Shown here one piece after another: positions 8,439 to 17,571 of a stretch of 64,000 nucleotides of DNA (position 1 is its first letter; each line of letters starts with the position of its first letter). The DNA comes from Terriglobus roseus DSM 18391 (lineage in GTDB: Bacteria; Acidobacteriota; Terriglobia; Terriglobales; Acidobacteriaceae), in contig NC_018014.1 of the NCBI RefSeq assembly GCF_000265425.1, positions 3,162,001 to 3,226,000 of the forward strand. The letters run 5' to 3'. The position numbers and the translations under genes were made by a program. Under the pieces are notes generated by a model, which did no database searches, was not told where the DNA came from, and saw nothing but the letters and a program-made list of their open reading frames with translations.

Positions 8439-8468
8439 GCGGAGGGATCAAGATGCAGATCCCTCCGC
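8439..8468. repeat. Palindromic repeat GCGGAGGGATC / GATCCCTCCGC, copy A
   Basis: Perfect 11-base arms 8439-8449 and 8458-8468 flank an 8-base loop, 43 bases after the glgX stop. The 14-mer GCAGATCCCTCCGC in its right half recurs at 58678-58691 inside a longer hairpin, so this is a dispersed element. It could also end glgX transcription. Confidence 0.65.
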
Positions 8469-8511
8469 TTCGCTTCGCGATAGCTGTCCCTGTGGTGGGA
8501 AGCGGGACCGC

Positions 8512-10642
8512 TTAATCCTTGCCGTCTCGGAAGACACGCATGGAACGGCCACCGAGAATCACCTTTTCGCCAAGAGTCTCTGCGGCGAAGGGATTGTCGA
8601 TCCTCTGGGTGTCGAGTACCTGGCGCCAGGGTGTGTTGCCCGGCGGCGGCGGCAGTTTGAACTCGACGCCGTCGTGGGCTGCGTTGACCATCATCAGGAA
8701 GCTGTCATCCGTGATGAGGCGGCCATCATCGTCAGTGACGCCGAGAGTTTTACCGTTGAGCATGAAAGCCAGAGAACGCTGCCAGTCGGCGTTCCAGTCC
8801 TCTTCGCGGAACTCCTCGCCGCCTGTGCCGTACCAGGCGATGTCCTTGATGACGGAGCCTCGCACGGTGCGGTCCTGGAAGAACTTGCGGCGACGCAGGT
8901 TGGGGTGCTTGGTCCGGAGCTCGATGAGCTTCGTCGTGAATTCCATCAGGCGCTGGCGGGGCTCGTCGAGCTTCCAGTCGTACCAGGTAATCTCGTTGTC
9001 CTGACAGTAGCCGTTGTTGTTGCCACGCTGGGAACGACCGACTTCGTCGCCGCCGCAGATCATAGGAACACCCTGCGACAAGATTAACGTTGTCAGGAAG
9101 TTGCGGGTCTGACGCTCACGTAACTCATTAATATCAGGATCGTCGGTCGCGCCCTCGGCACCCATGTTCCAACTGTCGTTGTCATTGGCGCCGTCGGTGT
9201 TGTCGTCGCCATTGTTCTCGTTGTGTTTTTCGTTGTAGCTAACGAGATCAGTGAGGGTGAAACCGTCGTGCGCCGTGATGAAGTTGATCGAGGCGTAGGG
9301 CTTGCGGCCGTCGCTCTGGTAGAGATCGCTGGAGCCCGTAATGCGGTAGGCGAAGTCCGAGAGCAGACCTTCGTCGCCCTTCCAGAAGCGGCGGACGGTG
9401 TCGCGGTATTTGCCGTTCCACTCAGCCCACAGGACCGGGAAGTTGCCGACCTGGTAGCCACCTTCGCCCACATCCCAAGGTTCGGCGATGAGCTTGACCG
9501 ACTGCAGAATCGGATCCTCGATGGATGACGTTGAAGAAGCTGGAGAGCTTCTGGACACCCTCTTCGTCGCGGGCGAGCGTGCTTGCGAGATCGAAGCGGA
9601 AGCCGTCGACGTGCATCTCCGTAACCCAATAACGCAGTGAGTCCATGACGAGCATGAGCACCTGCGGGTGCGAGACGTTGAGCGTGTTGCCGGTGCCGGT
9701 GTAGTCCATGTAGTAGCGGGGACTGTCAGCGACCTGGCGGTAGTAGGTTGTATTGTCGATGCCCTCCATGAAGAGCATCGGGCCCTTCTCGTTGCCCTCG
9801 CAGGTGTGGTTGTAGACCACGTCGAGAATGACCTCGATCCCCTCTTTGTGTAGGGCTTTAACCATTTCCTTGAACTCGCGGACTTGCTCGCCGTCGCTGC
9901 CGGAAGAGCTGTAGCGGGCCATGGGAGCGAAGTAGCCCAGGGTGTTGTAGCCCCAGTAGTCGCGCAGTTCGCGATCGACGAGGTGGCCTTCGTCGATGAA
10001 GTGGTGGACGGGCAAAAGTTCGACGGCGGTGACGCCGAGCATCTTCAGATACTTGACGCTGGGCTCGGATGCCAAACCGGCGTAGGTGCCACGCAAACTC
10101 TCTTCGATAGCGGTGTTCTGCATGGAAAAGCCACGGACATTGAGCTCGTAGATGATGGAGTCGGAGAGCGGGATCTCCGGCGGGCAGTCACCCCCCCAGT
10201 CAAAGTGCGGGTCGATAACGATGCTCTTCGGCACGCCGCTGGCTGAATCCTGATCGTCTTTTTTAAGGTCGTCGCCGCTCATGACGTCGTAGGGGAAGAC
10301 CGGTTTCTTCCAATCGATATCGCCCGTAATGGCCTTGGCGTAGGGATCAACCAGTACCTTGGCTTTGTTAAAGCGAAGGCCTTGCTCCGGCTCCCAAGGG
10401 CCGTCGACGCGATAGCCGTAGCGCTGGCCGGGCCGGATGTTGCGGACCAGGCCGTGCCAGACGAACGCTGTTTTCTCCTTCAGGGCAACGCAGTCAACCT
10501 GGTTGTCCTGTTCGTCAAAGAAGCAGACGGAGACCGCCGTAGCGTTCTCGCTGTACACAGCGAAATTTGTTCCCTTGCTGGAGGCGGTTGCTCCGAGCGG
10601 GTAGGGCTTTCCGGGCAGAACGGTACGTGTCATCTCTTGCAT
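8512..10642 (-). pseudogene. glgX: Glycogen debranching enzyme GlgX, frameshifted
   Basis: Two reading frames together encode a full GlgX-type isoamylase of about 710 residues that removes side chains from glycogen. The N-terminal frame (ATG at 10642) has the CBM48 start [22 protein letters not shown] and, later, the nucleophile region [10 protein letters not shown]. The C-terminal frame has [19 protein letters not shown] with the acid/base Glu and FITAHDGFTL with the transition-state Asp. The break is near 9520. Deleting one C of the CC in ATCCATCGAGG gives [13 protein letters not shown], the expected family text. All catalytic residues survive, so this is a recent mutation or a sequencing error. 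glgA lies about 9 kb away. Confidence 0.88.
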
Positions 10643-10809
10643 ATCCCTATTCAGATCGTGTCTTAGAACGGTGGGATGCGGTGAGCGCGCCGGGGGATGG
10701 GCAGCGAAGGCAATGGGTTTGGGGTTGCGTCCGGTAGGCGACGCCTGTCGGCGGCGAATGACGTCACAGTTCGCCGCCGATGGGCAAGGGGCGTATTCTT
10801 GGAGTCGGC

Positions 10810-11574
10810 ATGATGTTGCGATTTGCGTCTTACACAATCTTTGCGGGCCTCGCCCTGTCGTTGCCCGTGCACGCTCAGCGGGCTGAGCCAGGTACGCCGT
10901 CCCAGTCACCTTCACCACCCCAGCAGACGAAGCCGGCGGCGCCGGTGGAGGAACTGCCGGATTCTCCAGGTGCGTCAGAAGGCCTGGGCATTCCGCCCAT
11001 GCCGAATGGACCGACCGCCGTCCTCGACACCAGCATGGGCCGCCTGACGTGCCAGTTCTTTGCGAATGAATCGCCGAAGACGGTAGAGAACTTTATCGGC
11101 CTCGCGACCGGCACCAAGCCGTTTGTGGATCCCATCACCGACAAGCCGATGAAGGGTGTGCATTTTTACGACGGCACAACGTTTCATCGGGTGATCGCGA
11201 ACTTCATGATCCAGGGCGGCGACCGCGCCGGGACGGGCGCGGGCGATGCGGGGTATTACATTCCCGAGGAGCGGTCAGCCGGACTACGGTTTGACCGCGA
11301 AGGCCGCTTGGCGATGGCCAATGCCGGGCCTGGCACGGGCAGCACCCAGTTCTTCGTAACGGAAGGGCCCGTTCCGGAACTGAACGGCAAACACACGATC
11401 TTCGGGCAGTGCGATGCGCACTCTGTTCTGGTGGTGCAATCGATTGCGCGGGTCGAAAAGAACTCAAACGACAAGCCGGTCACACCGGTTTTGATCAACA
11501 AGGTGACGATCGTTCCGGAAGGCCAGCCGCTACCGGCGGAGCCAGCCGTTACGGCTGCTCCGGCCGCGAAATAG
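10810..11574 (+). CDS. Secreted cyclophilin-type peptidyl-prolyl isomerase
   Basis: About 254 residues: a signal peptide ([18 protein letters not shown]), a Pro-rich linker, then a cyclophilin domain from about residue 65 ([15 protein letters not shown]). Catalytic-site motifs include [14 protein letters not shown] (Arg, Phe, Met, Gln) and [30 protein letters not shown] lacks the Trp of many cyclophilins. The ATG at 10810 follows GGAG by five bases and begins the signal peptide. It is the first of two adjacent cyclophilin genes; this one is exported, the next cytoplasmic. It is divergent from glgX. Confidence 0.9.
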   Translation: MMLRFASYTIFAGLALSLPVHAQRAEPGTPSQSPSPPQQTKPAAPVEELPDSPGASEGLGIPPMPNGPTAVLDTSMGRLTCQFFANESPKTVENFIGLATGTKPFVDPITDKPMKGVHFYDGTTFHRVIANFMIQGGDRAGTGAGDAGYYIPEERSAGLRFDREGRLAMANAGPGTGSTQFFVTEGPVPELNGKHTIFGQCDAHSVLVVQSIARVEKNSNDKPVTPVLINKVTIVPEGQPLPAEPAVTAAPAAK

Positions 11575-11659
11575 CATTCGGCAGGGCGGCATACGATACC
11601 GCCGGAAGCCGGGCGAACCCATCCGATAGACTTGCAACGAAAGAAGGAGAACGAAAATC

Positions 11660-12181
11660 ATGGCAGAGCGCACACCTGGAACCTACGCGATCTTCAACAC
11701 CAGCGAGGGCACCATTGTTACCAAGCTGTACGAGAAGGACGCGCCGGAGACCGTCGCCAACTTTATCGGCCTGGCCGAGGGCAGCAAGTCCTGGGAGAGC
11801 CGCAGCAAGAAGGGCGACAAGCTGTATGACGGCACCGTCTTTCACCGCGTGATTCCTGAGTTCATGATCCAGGGCGGCGATCCGGAAGGCACCGGCATGG
11901 GCGGCCCCGGCTACAAGTTTGCCGATGAGACCAAGGGTTCGCCGCACGGCTTCCAGACCACGGGCAAGCTGGCCATGGCGAATGCCGGCCCGAACACGAA
12001 CGGATCGCAGTTCTTCATCACGGTTGCGCCGACCACGTGGCTGACCGGCCGCCACACCATCTTTGGTGAAGTGGTTGAGGGCTACGACATTGTGGAGAAG
12101 ATCAGCAAGGCTCCGCGTGACGGCATGGACCGTCCGAAGAAGACCATCACGCTGGATACGGTTGTGATCGAGCGCGTTTAA
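11660..12181 (+). CDS. Cytoplasmic cyclophilin-type peptidyl-prolyl isomerase
   Basis: 173 residues without a signal peptide, nearly all one cyclophilin domain. Features are FHRVIPEFMIQGGDPEGTG, the substrate-groove block MANAGPNTNGSQFFITV and TTWLTGRHTIFGEVVEG, which keeps the Trp associated with cyclosporin binding. AAGGAG stands about ten bases before the ATG. It lies 85 bases after the exported cyclophilin and ends at a textbook terminator. Role: proline isomerisation during folding in the cytoplasm. Confidence 0.93.
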   Translation: MAERTPGTYAIFNTSEGTIVTKLYEKDAPETVANFIGLAEGSKSWESRSKKGDKLYDGTVFHRVIPEFMIQGGDPEGTGMGGPGYKFADETKGSPHGFQTTGKLAMANAGPNTNGSQFFITVAPTTWLTGRHTIFGEVVEGYDIVEKISKAPRDGMDRPKKTITLDTVVIERV

Positions 12182-12202
12182 GTTACTTTTCATCTTTCGA
12201 TC

Positions 12203-12237
12203 GACGCCAGCGCCTTCGGGGGCTGGCGTCTTTTTTT
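12203..12237 (+). terminator. Intrinsic terminator
   Basis: GACGCCAGC (12203-12211) pairs with GCTGGCGTC (12222-12230), followed by seven T residues, 21 bases after the cyclophilin stop. Confidence 0.92.
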
Positions 12238-12254
12238 GCTCACATTCGCGCTCT

Positions 12255-13349
12255 TCAGGCCGCTGTCGCCGCTCGCCGCCGCACATGAAAGTGCCGATTG
12301 ATGGGACTTTCGATCCAGTGATAGCAGGCGATACCGCATACGATGCTGAGCGCCATGGTCAGCCCTAGCGGCACCATGAAATTCTGGACGCCCGAGAATG
12401 CCGGCAGTTGAATGATGCTGCGGACTGCGCCAACGAGAAACCAGTGCACAAGGTAGATGGAGTATGACGCGTCCCCGATGAGGAGTAACAGCCTCGGGAT
12501 TCTGCGCCCAATCGATCGCTCAAGTTCTACCGCGAAGCCCACCATCAGAAAGGCAAGCGGGCCTGCAAATACGAAGTAAGAGATGGCTCCCCATTGTGTA
12601 AAGACCATCAGCCATGTACTCAGGAGCATCCCTGCGCATGCAATCCATGCCGGACAAGGCATTGCACCACGCAAGGCAACGGCGCGATAACGTTCGGCAA
12701 GCACCATACCCAGCAGGAACTCTAACAAGAGAGGCAGACGTGCGGTGTCCACCGGCACAAGAGCCGGCAAGTGCAGAAAGAACCCAGCCGCCCCCAGCAT
12801 CAACAATGGCGGCAGAAAATACCGCAGGCGCACGCGAAACAGAAGCGCCAGGGCAATCAGGAGGTAGAAAAGCATCTCCATGTTTAGTGTCCAGCCCGGC
12901 GGCAACAGTGGCACGACCTCTCCCAGGCTGTTCCGCGAGGGAAGGAAGAGGTAAGAGGCGATCGTGTGCCAGACTGCCAGCTTGACTGTACCCGGCAGGA
13001 AGAAGTCCTTGAGGAGTTTCAAGGTGGTGAAGATCCAGTACGCAGGCACAAGCCGTTCAAGCCGTCGCAACAGGAATCTGCGGGCGTCCGCCGGGCCGCT
13101 ATTCGACCGGCGCACGGAGAGCGGCATGATGAAGCCGCTGAGAACAAAAAAGATGTCCAGGCCTGTGCCACCATTCACGATGAACGGCAGTGTTCGTCTC
13201 CCCAGCTCAAACCACATGGTGGTCGTATGTAGCGAGATCACAAGTAACGCCGCGATACCACGGAGCGCCTGTACCGTCAGAACCGTGCTGCGCAAAGAGG
13301 GTGCGGGCTGGATCAGTCCGCGACTCCCAGCTGCCGCAACCACTTTCAT
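12255..13349 (-). CDS. Acyltransferase 3 family membrane protein
   Basis: Integral membrane O-acyltransferase, 364 residues. The N-terminal block VQALRGIAALLVISLHT has the Arg and His typical of the family. GTGLDIFFVLSGFIM is the second conserved block, and about ten hydrophobic helices follow. The C-terminal DASYSIYLVHWF carries the usual Tyr-x-x-H/YLxH-like motif. Such enzymes acylate sugars, LPS, peptidoglycan or polysaccharides; the substrate cannot be told here. Its ATG overlaps the TGA of mqo (ATGA), so the two are translationally coupled. Confidence 0.88.
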   Translation of the reverse strand: MKVVAAAGSRGLIQPAPSLRSTVLTVQALRGIAALLVISLHTTTMWFELGRRTLPFIVNGGTGLDIFFVLSGFIMPLSVRRSNSGPADARRFLLRRLERLVPAYWIFTTLKLLKDFFLPGTVKLAVWHTIASYLFLPSRNSLGEVVPLLPPGWTLNMEMLFYLLIALALLFRVRLRYFLPPLLMLGAAGFFLHLPALVPVDTARLPLLLEFLLGMVLAERYRAVALRGAMPCPAWIACAGMLLSTWLMVFTQWGAISYFVFAGPLAFLMVGFAVELERSIGRRIPRLLLLIGDASYSIYLVHWFLVGAVRSIIQLPAFSGVQNFMVPLGLTMALSIVCGIACYHWIESPINRHFHVRRRAATAA

Positions 13350-14839
13350 GCCAGTTGCAGCAGGCGGCTCGTCTCTGCCGTCATTTGCGTCAGGAGCTCG
13401 GGTTCGGTATTCATGGAGCGGCCGTAGCTTGGCACGAGGTCGCGGATGCGGTCTGCTGAGCTTTCTGTTGCGGACAGCACCGGGAGGCCCTTGGCGATGA
13501 GTTCGAGCATGATGGAGACGGCTGTGGATGCTCCGGGGGATGCACCGAGCAGTGCGGCGAGTGAGCCGTCGGCGCTACGGACGATCTCAGTGCCGAATTC
13601 CAGCTTGCCGCCGGCCTTCGGGTCGGGCTTGATGATCTGTACGCGTTGACCGGCGATTTCGAGCACCCAGTCCTCACCGCGGGCGGTGGGGACGAACTCG
13701 CGGAGGGCGTTGATGCGGTCTTCCTGCGACTGCATGACCTGGCCGATGAGGTACTTGGTGAGTTCAAGGTTGGTAGCGCCGGCGCCGAGCATGCTGATGA
13801 GGTTACCGGTGCCGATAGAGCCGGGCAGGTCGAGGAACGAGCCGGTCTTAAGGAACTTGGTGGTGAAGCCTGCGAAGGGTCCGAAGAGGAGCTCGCGCTT
13901 GCCGTCGATGACGCGCGTGTCCAGGTGAGGTACGGACATGGGCGGTGCGCCGAGTGCGGGCTTGCCGTAAACCTTGGCGGCGTGCTGCTCGATGACGTCG
14001 CGGTTGGTGCAGCGCAGCCATTGGCCGCTGACGGGGAAGCCGCCGTAGCCGCGGCCTTCGGGAATGCCGGACTGTTGCAGAAGCGGCAGAGCCCCACCGC
14101 CTGCACCGAGGAAGACGAAGCGGGTGGTGATGCGTGTGCGCTTTTTGGTGGCGAGGTTCTCTACTTCGACGTACCAGCGGTTGTCCGGCAGCCGTGTGAG
14201 ATCCGTGACCTTGTGGCGCGTGTAGATGCCGCTGCCCTGCTCATACAGGAGGCCGAGAAGGAGACGGGTGAGCGCGCCGAAGTTGAGGTCGGTTCCCTCT
14301 TCCGAACGCGTTGCCGCGACTGGTTCGGAGGCGTCGCGGGAGTTCATCATCAGCGGAATCCACTCGCGGACCTTTGCGGCGTCGTCGCTGAACTGCATGC
14401 TGCGGAAGAGCGGGCTGACCTGCATGGCTGCGAAGCGGCGGCGGAGGAAGTCGACGGCTTCGGCTCCATGGACGAAGCTCATGTGCGGGATGCGATTGAT
14501 GAACTGCTTCGGATCGGCCAGCAGGCCGCGCTCTACGAGCGATGCCCAGAACTGGCGGGAGTGCTGAAACTGCTCGTTGATCTTGATGGCGCGGTCGATG
14601 GCGATGGTGCCGTCGGGCTGCTCGGCGGTGTAGTTGAGCTCGCAGAGTGCGGCGTGGCCGGTGCCGGCGTTGTTCCAGGCGTCAGAGCTTTCGATGGCCG
14701 GGCGGTCGAGTGCTTCGACGACGGTGACGCGGACGGACGGCGCGAGGGTCTTGAGCAGCGTACCCAGCGTGGCCGACATGATACCGGCGCCAACCAGAAG
14801 AACATCGGTTTCAGCGGGAAGAGCAGCTACTTCAGACAT
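13346..14839 (-). CDS. mqo: Malate:quinone oxidoreductase
   Basis: FAD-dependent, membrane-associated oxidation of malate to oxaloacetate with electrons passed to quinone. At 497 residues it is of usual size. The N-terminal Rossmann motif is DVLLVGAGIMSATLG, followed by the diagnostic WNNAGTGHAALCELNYT and, downstream, INEQFQHSRQFW. HLDTRVIDGKRELLFGPFAGF and the C-terminal LLGASPGASTA complete the signature. It is followed by a coupled acyltransferase, an unusual partner. A hairpin upstream (14945-14975) ends the threonine synthase gene and separates it from mqo. Confidence 0.96.
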   Translation of the reverse strand: MSEVAALPAETDVLLVGAGIMSATLGTLLKTLAPSVRVTVVEALDRPAIESSDAWNNAGTGHAALCELNYTAEQPDGTIAIDRAIKINEQFQHSRQFWASLVERGLLADPKQFINRIPHMSFVHGAEAVDFLRRRFAAMQVSPLFRSMQFSDDAAKVREWIPLMMNSRDASEPVAATRSEEGTDLNFGALTRLLLGLLYEQGSGIYTRHKVTDLTRLPDNRWYVEVENLATKKRTRITTRFVFLGAGGGALPLLQQSGIPEGRGYGGFPVSGQWLRCTNRDVIEQHAAKVYGKPALGAPPMSVPHLDTRVIDGKRELLFGPFAGFTTKFLKTGSFLDLPGSIGTGNLISMLGAGATNLELTKYLIGQVMQSQEDRINALREFVPTARGEDWVLEIAGQRVQIIKPDPKAGGKLEFGTEIVRSADGSLAALLGASPGASTAVSIMLELIAKGLPVLSATESSADRIRDLVPSYGRSMNTEPELLTQMTAETSRLLQLA

Positions 14840-14944
14840 TTGAAAAGCCTAGCAGGGGGTGATTACGACTCGCAATCCGATGTTCGCCCATTTGGGCGGC
14901 TATCGCACGATTTGCGGACCTTTGTGAGCGGGACGGAAACGTGT

Positions 14945-14975
14945 GGCTCAGAAGGCCTGACAGACCTTCTGAGCC
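14945..14975 (-). terminator. Terminator-like hairpin after threonine synthase
   Basis: GGCTCAGAAGG (14945-14955) and CCTTCTGAGCC (14965-14975) form a perfect 11-bp stem with a 9-base loop, 8 bases past the thrC stop. There is no clear T tract on the minus strand. Confidence 0.7.
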
Positions 14976-14982
14976 CTATCGA

Positions 14983-16146
14983 TTACACAGCGTGGTGCGC
15001 ACGCTGCATGATGTTGAGTACGTCGGTGTACTTGTTGCCGGTGCCGGTGTTGAAGATGACGACGCGGTCGCTCGGGCTGAGGAATTCCGTCTCGATGAGG
15101 CGGTCGTAGGCTGCGGTGGCAGCGGCGCCTTCGGGCGAGAGCAGGATGCCTTCGTTCTTACCCCAGTCCTGGATGGACTCGAAGATCTGGTCGTCGGTCT
15201 GGGAGATGACGGTGCCGCCGCTCTGGCGGACGACGTCGAGGATGATGTAGTCGCCGTAGGGCTTTGGGACGCGGAGACCGCTGGCGAGTGTGTGTGCGTT
15301 CTGGAACATCACAGAGGCGTCCGCGCCTTCGCGGTAGGCCTTGGTGACGGGTTCGCAGCCCGCTGCCTGTACGGCGATCATCTTCGGGCGCTTGCCGGTG
15401 ACCCAGCCAAGCTCTTCCATTTCGAGGAAAGCCTTCCACATGCCGATGAGGCCCACGCCACCGCCGGTGGGGTAGAAGACTGCGTCAGGGTAGGTCCAGC
15501 CGCACTGCTCGACCAGTTCGTAGCCCATGGTCTTCTTGCCTTCGACACGGAAGGGCTCCTTCAGCGTGGAGACATCGAACCAGCCCTCCTCTTCCCTGCG
15601 TGCTGCGACGATCTTGGCGCAGTCGCTGATGAGGCCGTCGACGAGGGTCATGTGCGCGCCGTAGGCGATGCACTCGACCTGATTGGCGAGCGGGACGTCC
15701 TGCGGCATGAAGACGTGTGCCTCAATGCCTGCGGCAGCCGCGTAAGCTGCACATGCGCCGCCGGCATTGCCCGCGCTGGGCACTGCGACCTTGCCGATGC
15801 CGTAGTGCTTCATCATCGTCATGCACATGCTCATGCCGCGCGCTTTGAAGGTACCGGTGGGGTTGGCTCCCTCTTCCTTCAGCAGCACGTTGGGATTGCG
15901 ACGCGACGGGAGAATGGGTGTCCAGCCTTCGGCGAGTGTGACCGGTGGGACGTCTGGCAGGACCGGCGCGTAGCGCCACATGCTGTCAATCTGCGGCAGG
16001 TTATCGCGGACCTGCAGGCCGCGCGCGGCGGAGAGGTCGTAGCGAACGTAAAACGTTCCGGCACATACGGGGCAGACGGTCTTGGGTGTTTCCGCACTCT
16101 CGCGATGATGGCAACGCGAACATTCCAGGTGGTCGATCTTCGGCAT
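14983..16146 (-). CDS. thrC: Threonine synthase
   Basis: PLP enzyme turning O-phosphohomoserine into threonine. The N-terminus carries a zinc-ribbon-like pair (LECSRCHH and VCPVCAGT), common in this branch. The PLP lysine is in NPTGTFKARGMS, the phosphate-binding PSAGNAGGACAAYA follows, then YPTGGGVGLIGMWKAF and the C-terminal FNTGTGNKY. Length is 387 residues. A threonine aldolase gene lies 26 kb away but is not linked. The ORF is single and ends in its own hairpin. Confidence 0.92.
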   Translation of the reverse strand: MPKIDHLECSRCHHRESAETPKTVCPVCAGTFYVRYDLSAARGLQVRDNLPQIDSMWRYAPVLPDVPPVTLAEGWTPILPSRRNPNVLLKEEGANPTGTFKARGMSMCMTMMKHYGIGKVAVPSAGNAGGACAAYAAAAGIEAHVFMPQDVPLANQVECIAYGAHMTLVDGLISDCAKIVAARREEEGWFDVSTLKEPFRVEGKKTMGYELVEQCGWTYPDAVFYPTGGGVGLIGMWKAFLEMEELGWVTGKRPKMIAVQAAGCEPVTKAYREGADASVMFQNAHTLASGLRVPKPYGDYIILDVVRQSGGTVISQTDDQIFESIQDWGKNEGILLSPEGAAATAAYDRLIETEFLSPSDRVVIFNTGTGNKYTDVLNIMQRAHHAV

Positions 16147-16289
16147 AGATCATCAGGATAGAAGATTTGTGACAGCAGCGGCGCGGTGGGTGACGCAGAC
16201 ACCTGTCTTGCAGAGTCTTCGACGTCAGGCGGCGCTTATCGACAGACGGATGGGCTGGAGTATCTGAGCCTCCTCTACACTTGAGTGCG

Positions 16290-17093
16290 ATGCGGACTGT
16301 GCTTGCGACTCGTTACGTTCTTGCCCTGCGCGAGGGCGGTTCCATGCCCGCGATCGTCGAGGCAGACGACCTTGGCATGTACGTTGTGAAGTTTCGTGGT
16401 GCCGGTCAGGGCCCGCTGGCTTTGACGGCCGAGATCGTCGCCGGTGAGATCGGCCGTACGCTCGGGTTGAGTGTGCCGGAGTTGGTGCTGGTGGAGGTTG
16501 ATCCTGCACTGGGCCGCAACGATCCCGATGCAGAGATACGGCATCTGCTGAAGGCGAGCGTCGGCACCAATGTTGGGCTGGATTATCTCCCTGGGTCGAC
16601 AGACTTCAATGCCGCCGCAGGAGACCTGATCTCTGCAGAGACGGCTTCCATGGCGGTGTGGTTCGACAGCTTTGTGCAGAACGTCGATCGCACGCCGCGC
16701 AATCCGAACCTGTTGATGTGGCATCGCGAGGTGCGCTTTATTGATCATGGTGCGGCGATGTTCTTTCATCACAACTGGGAGACGATGCCGACCAAGACGC
16801 AGTCGCCTTTCGCCCAGATCGAGCACCATGTGCTGCTGCCTTTTGCGAGTGATCTCAAAACTGCTTCGTCACGCGCGCGTGCCGTGCTGAGTGAAGACGT
16901 GCTGCGCGCCATCGTTTCGATGGTGCCCGATGCATTCCTTGCCGCGGCGCTGGTTGAGAGTGGCGATGCGGAAGCAATCAAGGCAGAGGCCACAGCGAAG
17001 CGCGAGGCTTATGTGCGCTTCTTTGTGGAGCGTCTGGCTCACTCATCTATCTTCGAAGAGGAGGCCGACCGTGCACGCCAACGCCAGCTTTGA
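16290..17093 (+). CDS. HipA-like kinase family protein
   Basis: 267 residues with a compact HipA-type kinase fold. YVVKFRGAGQG contains the probable ATP-binding Lys, ALTAEIVAGEIGRTLGL the helix-C Glu, NVDRTPRNPNLLM the catalytic-loop-like Asp and Asn, and FIDHGAAMFF the metal-binding Asp (DFG-like). The domain is shorter than that of the HipA toxin and lacks its N-terminal HipB-contacting part. The ATG at 16290 is used; a TTG nine bases upstream is possible. It overlaps the next gene by 23 bases, and the two are probably a unit. Substrate unknown. Confidence 0.8.
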   Translation: MRTVLATRYVLALREGGSMPAIVEADDLGMYVVKFRGAGQGPLALTAEIVAGEIGRTLGLSVPELVLVEVDPALGRNDPDAEIRHLLKASVGTNVGLDYLPGSTDFNAAAGDLISAETASMAVWFDSFVQNVDRTPRNPNLLMWHREVRFIDHGAAMFFHHNWETMPTKTQSPFAQIEHHVLLPFASDLKTASSRARAVLSEDVLRAIVSMVPDAFLAAALVESGDAEAIKAEATAKREAYVRFFVERLAHSSIFEEEADRARQRQL

Positions 17094-17481
17094 TTACGCG
17101 ACGCTGCGCGTGGTGCCTCGCGTGGAGCGTGAGGAGTTCGTCAACGCCGGCGTGATCCTCTTCTGCCTGGAGCGACGTTATTTGAAGTGCCGCATCGCGC
17201 TCGATGAAGAGCGAGTGCTGGCGCTGGCACCTTCTCTTGATGTCGCGACCATCCGGCAGCATCTGCGTGCCGTGGAGCTGCTCTGCAACGGTGATGCAAA
17301 GGGTGGACCGATGGCGAAGCTGTCGCAGCGGGAACGCTTCCACTGGTTGACTGCTCCGCGTAGCACCGTTTTGCAGACCTCGCCGGTCCGAACGGGTGTT
17401 TGCAGCAAAGAAAACGGCGACTGCCATGATCTGGACAGTCGCCTGGGTGAGATTGCTGCGATGATGCTGGGGACAAAGTAG
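17071..17481 (+). CDS. DUF3037 domain-containing protein
   Basis: 136 residues. FDYATLRVVPRVEREEFVNAG is the hallmark opening of DUF3037, followed by VILFCLERRYLKCR, all-helical text and TSPVRTGVCSKE. The GTG at 17071 is chosen because GAGGAGG lies about nine bases upstream, inside the end of the HipA-like gene, giving a 23-base overlap in a different frame. Function unknown. The tight link to a kinase suggests a shared pathway or complex. Confidence 0.82.
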   Translation: MHANASFDYATLRVVPRVEREEFVNAGVILFCLERRYLKCRIALDEERVLALAPSLDVATIRQHLRAVELLCNGDAKGGPMAKLSQRERFHWLTAPRSTVLQTSPVRTGVCSKENGDCHDLDSRLGEIAAMMLGTK

Positions 17482-17523
17482 GACGGGGTCGCGCTTCCGC
17501 GCGACGGAGCGCACTTGGCGCTG

Positions 17524-17556
17524 GTCCATGTATCAGAATCGATACATGGGGCACCC
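17524..17556. terminator. Bidirectional terminator / GGGTGCCCCATGT-type palindrome
   Basis: CCATGTATC (17526-17534) pairs with GATACATGG (17541-17549) between the convergent DUF3037 and glgA genes. The minus strand reads GGGTGCCCCATGTATCGATT, nearly the same as the hairpin after groES, so it is also a dispersed repeat. Confidence 0.75.
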
Positions 17557-17571
17557 AGTTCTCACCGCTCG

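Noticed and set aside
13646..15109. A 487-codon plus-strand frame over mqo and the thrC boundary
   Set aside because: Mqo is certain on the minus strand; the product shows no domain and only codon-complement composition.
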